Assembly (NCBI RefSeq): GCF_030167915.1
Contig: NZ_JARGNB010000001.1
Coordinates: forward strand, 868,001-932,000
Source: Aquabacterium humicola
GTDB taxonomy: Bacteria > Pseudomonadota > Gammaproteobacteria > Burkholderiales > Burkholderiaceae_C
Length of the DNA stretch: 64,000 nucleotides
Reading direction: 5' to 3'
A program made the translations under genes and the position numbers. Below the pieces are notes generated by a model. That model worked only from the letters and a program-made list of their open reading frames with translations, was not told the origin of the DNA and did not search any database. Of the stretch, positions 36,812 through 45,448 are shown one piece after another (position 1 is the first letter of the stretch; each line of letters starts with the position of its first letter).

Positions 36812-38674
36812 TCAGCCGACCGCGCCGCTGGCCTTCACGATGCGGACCTGCGAGGTGTCGCGGCCCTCGTGCTGCTCGGCCTGCAGGCCGGACTCGTAGT
36901 CGGTGCGCACGCCCTCGGGTGCGCCCGGCACCGGCGGGAAGTCCCACCAGCCGACGACGTTGCTCGCCGCGATGCCGACATCGCGGGTGATCGGCACCTC
37001 CACCAGCGCGGGCGCCTTGGCGTCCAGCGCGCGCTGGATCGCGGGGCCGATGTCGTCGACCCGCTGCACGCGCACCGCGACCTCGAGGCCGAAGCTCTTC
37101 GCCAGGGCCGGAAAGTCGGCCGAGTACGGCTGGCCGGTGCGACGGTCGGTGAACTCGCTGGCGATGTTGCGGCCCATCAACGCGTTCTGGCCGTCGCGGA
37201 TGCTGATGTAGCCGGCGTTGTTCAGCACCAGGAACACCACCGGGATGTTGTAGGCGACGCAGGTGGCGAGCTCCTGCACGCACATCATGAAGTCGCCGTC
37301 GCCGATGATGCAGACGACCGGCGTGTCGCGCCTGGCCAGCTTGGCGCCGATGGCCGCGGGCAGCGCAAAGCCCATCGGCGAGTAGCTGCCGGGCGTGATG
37401 TGCGTGCGCGGCTCGTAGATCGGGAAGTCCTGCTTCGTGCTGCTCTGCGGATGGCCCGAACCCACGGTGACGATGCCGTGGCGCGGCAGCACCTTGCGCA
37501 GCTCGCGCAGCGTGCGCAGCATGGTCGTCGGGATGCGGTCGTGCTCGCGGCGCGGGGCCTGGATCGCGTCCCATTCGGTCCACAGCCGGCGCAGCTCGTC
37601 GTGATAGGGCTCGCGCCGGGCCAGCGCGGCCGCGGCCTGCGGCGCCGAGATGCCGGCGGCGATGTCCTCCAGCACCAGCCGGATGTCGCCGACGATGCCG
37701 ACCTCGGCCGGATAGTTCTTGCCGATCTCGCGCGGATCGATGTCGACCTGGATCAGCCGGCTGCCGGGGATCGAGAAGCTCACGCCCTTGCGCCACGACG
37801 AGGCCGACCAGTCGGTGAAGCGGCAGCCGAGGGTCATGATGACGTCGGCCTGCGAGGCGAAGGTGTTGCCGGTCAGGGAGCCCGGCCAGCCGACGGTGCC
37901 GGCATTCATCGGATGGTCCTCGGGCAGCGCGCCCTTGCCGTTCCAGGTGAACACCACCGGGATGCCCAGCCGCTCGACCAGGGTCTTCAGCGCCGCGCTG
38001 GCGTTGCTGGTGATCGCGCCGCCGCCGACGGCAATGCAAGGCCGCTCGGCCGACAGCAGCAGCGCGATGGCCGCTTCGATGGCGCGCGCATCGCCGCGCG
38101 GCTGGCCCACTGGCAGGCGCTGCGCGAGGTCGGCGACGTCGATGTCGGTGGTCGCGGTCTGCACGTCCAGCGGCACCTCCACGTGCACCGGCCCGGGCCG
38201 GCCGGTCAGCATGGCGTTGAACGCGCGATGCATCACGAAGGGCGCGTGGTCGGGGCGGAAGAGGTCGAAGTTGCGCTTGGTGACCGAGCGCGTGACCTGC
38301 AGGAAGTCCGGCACGTTCTCGCGGTCGAGTTCCTGCATCACGCCGTGGCCGCGCATGTGCGTGCTGGCGCTGCCGCTCAGCAGCAGCAGCGCGGTGCTGT
38401 CGCAGTAGGCGTTGGCCAGGCCCATGACGGCATTGGCCGCGCCGGGGCCGATGGAGGTGCAGGCGGCGATCGGCTGGCCGGTGACGCGGTAGTGGGCGTC
38501 GGCGATGTGCACCGCGGCCTGCTCGTGCATGACCTGCACCACCGGCACGTCGCTGCCGGCGTCGTTGAACGCGTCCAGCAGGTTCCAGTTGCCGTGGCCG
38601 GGCAGCGCGGTGATGTAGGGCACGCCGTACGCCTTCAGGGCCTTGCCGATCACGTGGCCGACGGTGAGCTTCAT
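36812..38674 (-). CDS. Thiamine-pyrophosphate enzyme, acetolactate-synthase-like
   Basis: Protein of 620 residues with the three-domain layout of acetolactate synthase/benzoylformate decarboxylase enzymes. The cofactor-activating Glu is in QVMHEQAAVH (about 51). The central domain (about 190-330) follows, then the TPP motif from GDGDFMM to NNAGY. A GGA-rich ribosome site precedes the ATG at 38674. It is the first gene of the operon, divergent from LacI. It could decarboxylate or ligate a 2-keto acid made from the imported substrate. A housekeeping acetolactate synthase is unlikely because no small subunit is present and the context is a transporter operon. Confidence 0.85.
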   Translation of the reverse strand: MKLTVGHVIGKALKAYGVPYITALPGHGNWNLLDAFNDAGSDVPVVQVMHEQAAVHIADAHYRVTGQPIAACTSIGPGAANAVMGLANAYCDSTALLLLSGSASTHMRGHGVMQELDRENVPDFLQVTRSVTKRNFDLFRPDHAPFVMHRAFNAMLTGRPGPVHVEVPLDVQTATTDIDVADLAQRLPVGQPRGDARAIEAAIALLLSAERPCIAVGGGAITSNASAALKTLVERLGIPVVFTWNGKGALPEDHPMNAGTVGWPGSLTGNTFASQADVIMTLGCRFTDWSASSWRKGVSFSIPGSRLIQVDIDPREIGKNYPAEVGIVGDIRLVLEDIAAGISAPQAAAALARREPYHDELRRLWTEWDAIQAPRREHDRIPTTMLRTLRELRKVLPRHGIVTVGSGHPQSSTKQDFPIYEPRTHITPGSYSPMGFALPAAIGAKLARRDTPVVCIIGDGDFMMCVQELATCVAYNIPVVFLVLNNAGYISIRDGQNALMGRNIASEFTDRRTGQPYSADFPALAKSFGLEVAVRVQRVDDIGPAIQRALDAKAPALVEVPITRDVGIAASNVVGWWDFPPVPGAPEGVRTDYESGLQAEQHEGRDTSQVRIVKASGAVG

Positions 38675-38816
38675 GCGGGTCTCCGACGAGGACTTGATGA
38701 CGCCAGTGTGCATGCAAAGGCAATGCAATTGCAGTGCAAACATTCGGGAAAATCCCGAGTTTGCGATCGCACCCGTTTGGGCAAATTGCGGGATCGCCCA
38801 TTCGGCCGCCCGAAAC
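38675..38816. promoter_or_regulatory. Divergent promoter/operator region with several palindromes
   Basis: Three perfect symmetric sites lie in 50 bases: TGCAATTGCA at 38724-38733, TCGGGA-AAA-TCCCGA at 38744-38758, and TGCGATCGCA at 38762-38771. TGCAA-type half-sites also recur nearby (CATGCAAAGG, AGTGCAAACA). LacI-family operators are palindromes of this size, so one or two of these probably bind the adjacent LacI protein and control both directions. Confidence 0.6.
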
Positions 38817-39845
38817 ATGCCCGCTCCCGCCCGCCTCGAGGACATCGCCATGCAGCTGGGCGTGGCGGTGTCCACCGTGTCCCGCGCGCTGGCCGGCAAC
38901 CCGGCCATCAGTGCCAGCATGCGCGAGCAGGTGCAGGCAGCCGCGGCCGAGATGGGCTATCGGCTGCCCGAGCAGGGCCGGCGGCCACGCAAGTCGGCCA
39001 ACCGCATCGTCGGGGTGGTCATCGGTGCGCTGCACAACCGGTTCATGACGCTGCTGCTGGAGCATTTGCACGACGCCTTGCACGACGCGGGCTACCAGAT
39101 CACGCTGATCATCGACACCATGCACGAGGCCAGCGCGCTGCAGACCCTGCGGCCCCTGATCGACGGTTACCTCGACGGCCTGATCTTCGCCACCGCGACG
39201 CTCGACTCGCCGCTGGTGGCCGAGCTGCGGCGGCGCGGCGTGCCGCTGGTGCTGGTGGTGCGATCGGTCGACGAGCCGGGCATCGACACCGTCGAGATCG
39301 ACAACGTGCACGCCGGCGAGGAGGCCGCGCGCCATCTGCACGAGCTGGGTCATCGGGCCATCGGCCTGCTGATGGGGCCGCGCAACACCTCGACCAGTCG
39401 CGATCGCGCCGCAGGCGCGCTGCGCTACCTGCAGGCGCAGGGCCTGGCCGCCGCGGACATTCCGCTGGCCTTCGGCGAGTACACCAACGAAAGCGGCTAC
39501 TCGGGCACGATGGCGATGCTCAACGCCCATCCCGGGCTCACCGCCATCATCGCGGGCAACGACACGATGGCCATCGGTGCGCTCGAAGCCGCCCGCCGGC
39601 GCGGCATGGCCGTCCCGGAACACCTGTCGGTCATCGGCTTCGACGACATCCCGCTTGCGGGATCGCCGCTGATCTCGCTGACGACGATCCGCCAGCCGGT
39701 GGAGTCCATGGCACGCACCGCGGCCCGGCGCCTGCTGGCGCGCATGCAGGCCCGCGGCACGGCGCCGGCGGTGCACGACGTGCTGCCCATCCAGCTGGTC
39801 CAGCGCGGAACCACCGCGGCGCCATCGGCCTCGGCACGACCGTAG
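38817..39845 (+). CDS. LacI-family regulator of the TPP/ABC/HisD-like operon
   Basis: Protein of 342 residues. The helix-turn-helix (RLEDIAMQLGVAVSTVSRAL, residues 6-25) and hinge are followed by a sugar-binding-type effector domain containing EHLSVIGFDDIPLAGSP near 280. The start is the ATG at 38817. It is divergent from the TPP enzyme gene, with palindromic sites between them. Repression of the operon until its substrate or an intermediate is present is the standard mode. Confidence 0.92.
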   Translation: MPAPARLEDIAMQLGVAVSTVSRALAGNPAISASMREQVQAAAAEMGYRLPEQGRRPRKSANRIVGVVIGALHNRFMTLLLEHLHDALHDAGYQITLIIDTMHEASALQTLRPLIDGYLDGLIFATATLDSPLVAELRRRGVPLVLVVRSVDEPGIDTVEIDNVHAGEEAARHLHELGHRAIGLLMGPRNTSTSRDRAAGALRYLQAQGLAAADIPLAFGEYTNESGYSGTMAMLNAHPGLTAIIAGNDTMAIGALEAARRRGMAVPEHLSVIGFDDIPLAGSPLISLTTIRQPVESMARTAARRLLARMQARGTAPAVHDVLPIQLVQRGTTAAPSASARP

Positions 39846-39882
39846 CCGATGCTGCGCTGCAGGCCCCCTCGGCCCGGCGACA

Positions 39883-42516
39883 TCACCGCAGCTTCGCTCG
39901 AAGATAGGGCGCCGTCGGGCTGTGGCCGCAGTTCGCCACCTCGTCCGGTGGTCCGGCGACGATCACGCGTCCGCCCGCCGCGCCTGCGCCCGGGCCGATG
40001 TCGAGCACCCAGTCGCAGTCCGCCACCACCCGCATGTCGTGCTCGACGATCACCACGGTATTGCCCGCGTCGACCAGCCGGCGCAGCTGGGCCATCAGCC
40101 GGTCGACGTCCAGCGGATGCAGGCCGGTGGTCGGTTCGTCGAGCACGTACAGCGTGGCGCCGCGCTGCGCGCGCTGCAGCTCGGTGGCCAGCTTGATGCG
40201 TTGCGCCTCGCCACCGGAGAGTTCGGTGGCGGGCTGGCCCAGCCGCAGGTAGCCCAGGCCGATGTGCTGCAGCAGCTCTAGCGGCCGGCACAGCGGGGCC
40301 TGGTCCGCAAAGAACGCGGCCGCTTCGTCGACCGTCATCTCGAGCACCTGCGCGATGTTGCGCTCGCGCCAGCGGATCTGCAGCGTGCGCTCGTCGTAGC
40401 GCGCCCCGTGGCAGGTCGGGCACGGCGCGTAGACGCTGGGCATGAAGAGCAGCTCGACGCTCACGAAGCCCTCCCCTTCGCAGGTGTCGCAGCGGCCCTT
40501 GGCGACGTTGAACGAAAAGCGGCCCGCGTCGTAGCGCCGGCTGCGCGCCGCCGGGGTCGCGGCGAAGAGCTTGCGCACGTGGTCGAACAGGCCGGTGTAG
40601 GTGGCGAGGTTCGAGCGCGGCGTGCGGCCGATGGGCTTCTGGTCGACCTGCACGAGCCGGCGCACGCCATCCAGGCCCTCGGTGACATGGCCGCTGGTGC
40701 GGGCGATCACCGGGTCGCCGCCGTCGGTGTCCTCGTCGGGCAGCGGTGGTTCATGGCCCAGCGCCATCGCCACCAGCTCGACCAGCGCCTGGCTGACGAG
40801 GCTGGACTTGCCGGAGCCGGACACGCCGGTGACGGCGGTCAATGCCCCCAGCGGGAACGCGGCGTCGATGCCTGCGAGGTTGTTGCGCCGCACACCCTGC
40901 AGTCTGAGCCAGCCCCCGGGTTTCAGCGACGGCCGGGCCCGTGCGGGCGCGGGTTCGTCGCGCCCGTCGTCGAACAGGTAGCGCGCGGTTCGTGAAGCGG
41001 CCACGCCGCGCAGTCCGGCCGGCGGCCCGCTGTAGACGATCTCGCCCCCTTCGGTACCGGCGTCGGGTCCCACGTCCACCAGCCAGTCGGCGGCCTTCAT
41101 CAGCTCGAGGTCATGCTCGACGACGAACACCGAGTTGCCCGACTGCTTCAGCTGCTGCAGCGCCCTCAGCAGCGCCTCGCCATCGGCAGGATGCAGACCG
41201 GCCGAGGGCTCGTCGAGCACGTACACCACGCCGAACAGGTTCGATCGCATCTGCGTGGCCAGGCGCAGGCGCTGCAGCTCGCCGGCGGACAGCGTCGGCG
41301 TGCTGCGATCGATCGACAGGTAGCCCAGCCCCAGGTCCACCAGCGCATCGATGCGCTCGAGCACGTCGTGGGCGATGCGCTGGGCGGCCAGGCGTTTCTC
41401 GTCGGACAGGTTCGGCGTGCGGCGCACGTCCGCCGCGGCGGCATGCGCCGACCCGCCGGCGGCGATCCGCCGCGCGGTGTCGCGGCGCGCGGCGGCGCGG
41501 CCGAGCGTGGCCTCCTGCGATCCGTCAGCCGCGGCCAGCCGGCCTTCGGCGGCCGGTCGCAGCACCTCGGCCATCGCCGCCAGCGGCAGGTGGGACAGCT
41601 GCGCGATGTCCAGCCCGCAGAAGGTCACCGAGAGGGCCTCGGGCTTCAGGCGCTTGCCGTGACAGGCCGCACAGGGCGCGCCGAGCATGAAGCGCGAGAC
41701 GCGCTTCTTCATCATCGCGCTCTGCGTGGTCGCGAAGGTGTGCAGCACGTACTTTCGCGCGCCCATGTACGTGCCCAGGTAGCTCGGCTCGAGCTTGCGG
41801 CGCAGCGCGTCCTTCGTCTCGGCCGGCGTGAAGCCCGCATACACCGGCACCTGCGGCTGCTCCTCGGTGAAGAGGATCCAGTCCCGGTGCTTCTTCGGCA
41901 GGTCGCGCCAGGGCCGGTCCACGTCGTAGCCCAGCGTGACGAGGATGTCGCGCAGGTTCTGGCCGTGCCAGGCCGGCGGCCACGCCGCGATCGCCCGCTC
42001 GCGGATCGTCAGCGACGGGTCGGGCACCATCGATTGTTCGCTCACCTCATGCACCATGCCGAGGCCGCTGCAGACGGGGCAGGCGCCTTGCGGCGTGTTC
42101 GGCGAGAAGTCCTCGGCGTACAGCATCGGCTGCTTCGGCGGATAGCTGCCGGCGCGCGAATAGAGCATGCGCAGCAGGCTCGACAGCGTGGTGACGCTGC
42201 CGACCGAGGAGCGCACGCTGGGCGTGCCGCGCTGCTGCTGCAGCGCCACGGCCGGTGGCAGGCCGGTGATGCCGTCGACCTCCGGCACGCCCACCTGCTC
42301 GATCAGGCGCCGCGCGTACGGGGCGACCGACTCGAGGTAGCGCCGCTGCGCTTCCGCGTAGATCGTTCCAAAGGCGAGCGAGGACTTGCCCGAACCCGAG
42401 ACGCCGCTGAAGACGACGAGGGCATCGCGCGGAATGTCGATGTCGACGTTCTTGAGGTTGTGCTCGCGCGCACCGCGCACGCGGATGAACGGTCGCGTCA
42501 GGTGATCACGGTGCAT
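39883..42516 (-). CDS. UvrA-like excinuclease ATPase, short UvrA2-type
   Basis: Protein of 877 residues, shorter than housekeeping UvrA (about 940). Two ABC ATPase halves are complete: [10 protein letters not shown] twice, [11 protein letters not shown] and [11 protein letters not shown] signatures, and [13 protein letters not shown] and [13 protein letters not shown] Walker B motifs. Four CxxC pairs (CPVC, CAAC, CDTC, CPTC) form two zinc modules. Members of this shorter class often lack the full UvrB-interaction region and have been linked to damage tolerance or resistance. The ATG at 42516 is preferred over an upstream TTG. It is convergent with LacI and stands alone. Confidence 0.88.
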   Translation of the reverse strand: MHRDHLTRPFIRVRGAREHNLKNVDIDIPRDALVVFSGVSGSGKSSLAFGTIYAEAQRRYLESVAPYARRLIEQVGVPEVDGITGLPPAVALQQQRGTPSVRSSVGSVTTLSSLLRMLYSRAGSYPPKQPMLYAEDFSPNTPQGACPVCSGLGMVHEVSEQSMVPDPSLTIRERAIAAWPPAWHGQNLRDILVTLGYDVDRPWRDLPKKHRDWILFTEEQPQVPVYAGFTPAETKDALRRKLEPSYLGTYMGARKYVLHTFATTQSAMMKKRVSRFMLGAPCAACHGKRLKPEALSVTFCGLDIAQLSHLPLAAMAEVLRPAAEGRLAAADGSQEATLGRAAARRDTARRIAAGGSAHAAAADVRRTPNLSDEKRLAAQRIAHDVLERIDALVDLGLGYLSIDRSTPTLSAGELQRLRLATQMRSNLFGVVYVLDEPSAGLHPADGEALLRALQQLKQSGNSVFVVEHDLELMKAADWLVDVGPDAGTEGGEIVYSGPPAGLRGVAASRTARYLFDDGRDEPAPARARPSLKPGGWLRLQGVRRNNLAGIDAAFPLGALTAVTGVSGSGKSSLVSQALVELVAMALGHEPPLPDEDTDGGDPVIARTSGHVTEGLDGVRRLVQVDQKPIGRTPRSNLATYTGLFDHVRKLFAATPAARSRRYDAGRFSFNVAKGRCDTCEGEGFVSVELLFMPSVYAPCPTCHGARYDERTLQIRWRERNIAQVLEMTVDEAAAFFADQAPLCRPLELLQHIGLGYLRLGQPATELSGGEAQRIKLATELQRAQRGATLYVLDEPTTGLHPLDVDRLMAQLRRLVDAGNTVVIVEHDMRVVADCDWVLDIGPGAGAAGGRVIVAGPPDEVANCGHSPTAPYLRAKLR

Positions 42517-42648
42517 CGCAGGCACCGCCGGCAACGTTCGCGCCCGCAGCGCCGGGTAGGAGCGGTCTTACCGCAAGCTCATCGATTTGCACCCCCGGAC
42601 CGCCGCCGGGCCCACGCATCATGCTGCATCGCAACATGAACTTCCTCC

Positions 42649-43407
42649 ATGACCTCGCCCGACCGCCAGACCCCCGCCCCGCCCTCCTGGGTGCTGATGG
42701 GCATCGAACCCTTGCGTGCCGCCATCGAATACGCGGCCATGAAACTGATGGATCGGCAATCCCTGCCTGCCGGTGACGGCCATGCCGTGGTGCTGTTCCC
42801 GGGCCTGGCCTCCGATCGCCATGCCACGGTGCCGCTGCAGCACTTCTGCGAGTCGCTGGGCTATGTCGCGCTCGATTGGGGCCGCGGCTTCAACACCGGT
42901 CCCGACCAGGAGATCGACGCGTGGCTGGATGCGCTGGCGCAGGACATCGACCAACTGACGCAGGCCCACGGCCCGCGCGTCAGCCTGGTCGGCTGGAGCC
43001 TGGGCGGCATCTACGCGCGCGAGGTGGGCAAGCGCCTGCCGCACCGCGTGCGCCAGATCATCACGCTCGGAACGCCGTTCGCCGGCGGCCCGGGCAGCAC
43101 GAACGCCACCCTCGTCTACCGGCTGCTCAACGGCCGATCGCCGCCGCTCGACCAGGACCTCATCGAGCGGCTCAAGACACCGCCGCGTGTGCCCACGACC
43201 TCGATCTACAGCCGCAGCGACGGCATCGTGGCGTGGCAGGCCTGCCTGCAGGACGGCGACCATGCACAGAGCGAGAACATCGAGGTCGCCGGCAGCCACT
43301 GCGGGCTCGGCTGGAACGCGTCGGTCTATGCGGTGATCGCGGACCGCCTGGGCCAGCGCGAGGACCGCTGGCAGCCGTATGCCACGACGTCGGCGCCTCC
43401 GGCATGA
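42649..43407 (+). CDS. Alpha/beta hydrolase, lipase/PGAP1-like
   Basis: Protein of 252 residues with an alpha/beta-hydrolase core. VVLFPGLASDRHAT near 47 carries the oxyanion region, the nucleophile Ser117 is in GWSLGG, an Asp follows in YSRSDGIV, and a His lies in GSHCGLGWN. The pattern resembles small esterases/lipases annotated as PGAP1-like. No signal peptide is evident. It is divergent from the UvrA2 gene and convergent with a small basic protein gene. Substrate unknown. Confidence 0.82.
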   Translation: MTSPDRQTPAPPSWVLMGIEPLRAAIEYAAMKLMDRQSLPAGDGHAVVLFPGLASDRHATVPLQHFCESLGYVALDWGRGFNTGPDQEIDAWLDALAQDIDQLTQAHGPRVSLVGWSLGGIYAREVGKRLPHRVRQIITLGTPFAGGPGSTNATLVYRLLNGRSPPLDQDLIERLKTPPRVPTTSIYSRSDGIVAWQACLQDGDHAQSENIEVAGSHCGLGWNASVYAVIADRLGQREDRWQPYATTSAPPA

Positions 43408-43468
43408 GCACGCCCTGCGCGAGCTCGACGGCGTGCTGCTAAGGCAGGCCGTGCCCAGGGGCCCGAAG

Positions 43469-43510
43469 AAAAAACGACAGCGCCCGCGGCTTGCGCTGCG
43501 GGCCCTGTCG
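43469..43510 (-). terminator. Rho-independent terminator after the 53-residue protein gene
   Basis: On the minus strand, a stem formed by 43505-43510 with 43475-43480 (CGACAG/CTGTCG) and 43498-43503 with 43482-43487 (GCGGGC/GCCCGC), with one C-C mismatch, is followed by six T residues (43474-43469). It lies just downstream of the small minus-strand gene and is the clearest intrinsic terminator in the window. Confidence 0.85.
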
Positions 43511-43522
43511 AACAGGTCGCAA

Positions 43523-43684
43523 CTACTTCGAGCTGCGTGACGGCTTCTTCTCGCCGCCCTGGCTGCTGCGTTTGCTCGACGCCTTGGCCTGGCCGTCCGA
43601 CGACTTGGTGTCGTTCGCTGCGGAACCGGGCTCCGACTTGCTGCGTGAGTCTTGATTGCCACTCTTCGATTGTTTCGTTGCCAT
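43523..43684 (-). CDS. Small Lys/Ser-rich hydrophilic protein
   Basis: Protein of 53 residues beginning MATKQSKSGNQ, almost entirely Ser, Lys, Gly, Asp and Gln with no hydrophobic core, so likely disordered. AGGAG precedes the ATG by 5 bases and a strong intrinsic terminator follows, which supports a real, separately transcribed gene. Function unknown; its low-complexity charged makeup and stress-type neighbours suggest a stress or nucleoid-associated role, without direct evidence. Confidence 0.7.
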   Translation of the reverse strand: MATKQSKSGNQDSRSKSEPGSAANDTKSSDGQAKASSKRSSQGGEKKPSRSSK

Positions 43685-43950
43685 ATGAACTCCTGGGGTG
43701 CCCTCGTCGTGCGCCATTTCTAGAGGACTGGCGTCGGGGTCAGTGTGAGTGGCCGCACCGCTGCCCGCGCTCGGAGAGAAGCACGGGTGCTCGTCGGACA
43801 ATGCCGCGTCCATTGGCTGCAAGGAGCCGTGCGGCGCAGCGGTCGATCGGCCGACGCCCCGTTGCATTCGCAACCACCGCCCGGCCATCTGCGGCAGTCA
43901 GGAACGATCCTTGCCGGCCTTTCCTGCCGATCAGCCGACAGGAGACGCAC

Positions 43951-44166
43951 ATGCCCGACAACAAGGACCGCACAGGCGGCCAGGACCGCCAGCGCATCAA
44001 CGTGAACCAGGACTACGAGCTGCAGGACTGGTCCAGGAAGCTCGGTGTCACGAAGGACCAGCTCAAGGAAGCCGTGCGCGCCGTGGGCGACAACGCGGAG
44101 AAGGTGAAGGAACACCTCAGGTCATCCGGGGGCAGCAGCAGCGGAGACCGCCCCTCGCACGGGTGA
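43951..44166 (+). CDS. DUF3606 domain protein
   Basis: Protein of 71 residues starting MPDNKDRTGGQDRQRIN. The core has the DUF3606 pattern, with a WSRKLGVTKDQLKEAVRAVG helix region and a short Ser/Gly tail. An AGGAG ribosome site lies 6 bases before the ATG. Members are small proteins of unknown function common in proteobacteria. A hairpin follows 8 bases after the stop. It is divergent from the 53-residue protein gene across 266 bases in which I see no other gene. Confidence 0.85.
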   Translation: MPDNKDRTGGQDRQRINVNQDYELQDWSRKLGVTKDQLKEAVRAVGDNAEKVKEHLRSSGGSSSGDRPSHG

Positions 44167-44174
44167 ACCGAACC

Positions 44175-44211
44175 GGCGGCGCGCTCGAAGCCAATCGAGC
44201 GCTGCGCCGCC
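44175..44211 (+). terminator. Long GC-rich hairpin after the DUF3606 gene
   Basis: GGCGGCG-CGCTCGA (44175-44188) pairs with TCGAGCG-CGCCGCC (44195-44211, one small bulge) around a 6-base loop. It lies 8 bases after the stop codon. No T-run follows, so termination is likely but not certain. Confidence 0.5.
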
Positions 44212-44278
44212 CTGCGCCCCTCGCCATCACGAGTCCGGGCCGGGGTCGGCACGCTCGGTGCCGCCCCGGCGGCGGGCA

Positions 44279-44509
44279 TCAGAGCATCTCGCTCATCAGC
44301 GCTTCCTTGCGCTGCGCCATTTCCGCGCCGAGTTCCTTCAGGTCGAGGTCGGCCTTGCGGATCTTGGGAACATCGTCCAGCAGTTCCTGCTCTTCGAGGG
44401 CTTCGCGTGCCGCCGGGTAGACGGTTGCCTGGGGGAATCGTCCGGCAGCAACTTGCTGCGTCGGATCGACCTGGGTCAGAAGGCAGGGCAAGCCGGCAAC
44501 CTGCTGCAT
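44279..44509 (-). pseudogene. C-terminal remnant of a hemerythrin-domain protein
   Basis: The last 40 or so codons before the stop at 44279 read as a well-formed, charged hemerythrin HHE C-terminus (EEQELLDDVPKIRKADLD, then LKELGAEMAQRKEAL). Upstream of about 44410 the frame turns into unrelated low-quality sequence, and the iron-binding His-rich N-terminal part is missing. There is no ribosome site before the ATG at 44509. It is best read as a truncated gene. With the flanks, 44167-44708 otherwise contains only the hairpin and no intact gene. Confidence 0.6.
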
Positions 44510-44708
44510 GAAAGAAGGAGAAAGGGCGAGCCGGGGCCACCGGGCGCACGTGCGGCAGCGAACAGAGCGACCGGCGAGGGAGCGCGAACATGGCGATCGA
44601 CGCCTGGTCGTCCACCAGACGCCCTGCCGCAGGGGTTGCGGACGAGGCCATCGCGCGCCGGCGTGCGCAGATCCAGTCTCGAACCAGGTCACGCCGAGGG
44701 AGTCGGCG

Positions 44709-44936
44709 ATGGACGGCAAGAAACCTTCGCTGGAGCGCTCGCGCTATGAGCTGCGCTTCCACCTGCTTTTCGATGTCGGGCGCTCGTTCGCGTTTCCGTG
44801 CGACGCCTCTGGCCAGGTCGACATGGCCTCCCTCAGTGACGTCGGCCAGCGCAGCTATCTGCGCGTCTGTGCCGGCGTGGGTCGCGAGGTCTCCCTGCCG
44901 GAAGTCCGGTTGACGTCGGACAGCGCAGGGCGCTAG
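44709..44936 (+). CDS. Conserved small hypothetical protein
   Basis: Protein of 75 residues. Its core (RYELRFHLLFDVGRSFAFPC, then DASGQVDMASLS and YLRVCAGVGREVSLPEV) resembles a family of short Burkholderiales hypothetical proteins with an FPCD motif. That resemblance is from memory. The start at 44709 has GAGGGAG upstream. It stands between the two decayed genes. No function is known. Confidence 0.6.
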   Translation: MDGKKPSLERSRYELRFHLLFDVGRSFAFPCDASGQVDMASLSDVGQRSYLRVCAGVGREVSLPEVRLTSDSAGR

Positions 44937-45122
44937 CGGCCCGATCTGCGCGGGACGCTCACTTCGCGCGGCTTCTCCGTTCCGGCGCATTGATGCCGCG
45001 CAAGCGCCTCGGCGAGGCCCTGTCTAGACTGCACCCGCACCCTCGGGAGACACAGCGGTGCCGGGCGCGGGTCATCTGCCCTGCACGCGCGCCGTCATCA
45101 ACGAACTGAAAGCCGAGTGACG

Positions 45123-45425
45123 ATGTCAAGCCCTGCCCTGCGCTCCTTGCTGGTCCACCTGGATACCGGCCGTCATGCTGCAGCACGGCTGGACGCGGCG
45201 CGCCTGCTCGCCGGCGCGTTCGAAGCCCGCCTGCAGGCCATGCTCACGATCCAGCCCACGCTGCTCGGCTCGCTGCCCCTCACCGACGAGGACGACGCCG
45301 CGGAGGCCCGCTTCGAGGTTGGGACGGCAGGCAATGGCCCAGGCCGGGCCCGCGAACTGCTGCTCGGCGGCGCGACCTTCACCGTGCTCAACGAGATGAG
45401 CCTGCCGGTGCTGCTGGCGCACTAG
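45123..45425 (+). pseudogene. Universal stress protein gene with a large internal deletion
   Basis: The 100-residue frame starts like the N-terminus of a UspA domain (RSLLVHLDTGRHAAARLDAA). After a short junction near residues 65-75 it goes straight to a typical Usp C-terminus (GRARELLLGGATFTVLNEMS, then LPVLLAH). Usp proteins are about 140 or 280 residues, so the middle, including most of the nucleotide-binding part, is gone while the frame is kept. It is probably non-functional, although a short protein could still be made. Confidence 0.7.
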
Positions 45426-45448
45426 GAACGACCAGGAGCGCAGACCCC

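Noticed and set aside
36812-38674. Biosynthetic acetolactate synthase (ilvB/ilvG)
   Set aside because: No small-subunit gene or ilv genes follow; instead a sugar importer does, and a divergent LacI gene controls it.
44959-45186. 75-codon minus-strand frame overlapping the start of the Usp remnant
   Set aside because: Arg/Gly-rich, no ribosome site, no similarity to anything recognised; the plus strand explains the DNA better.
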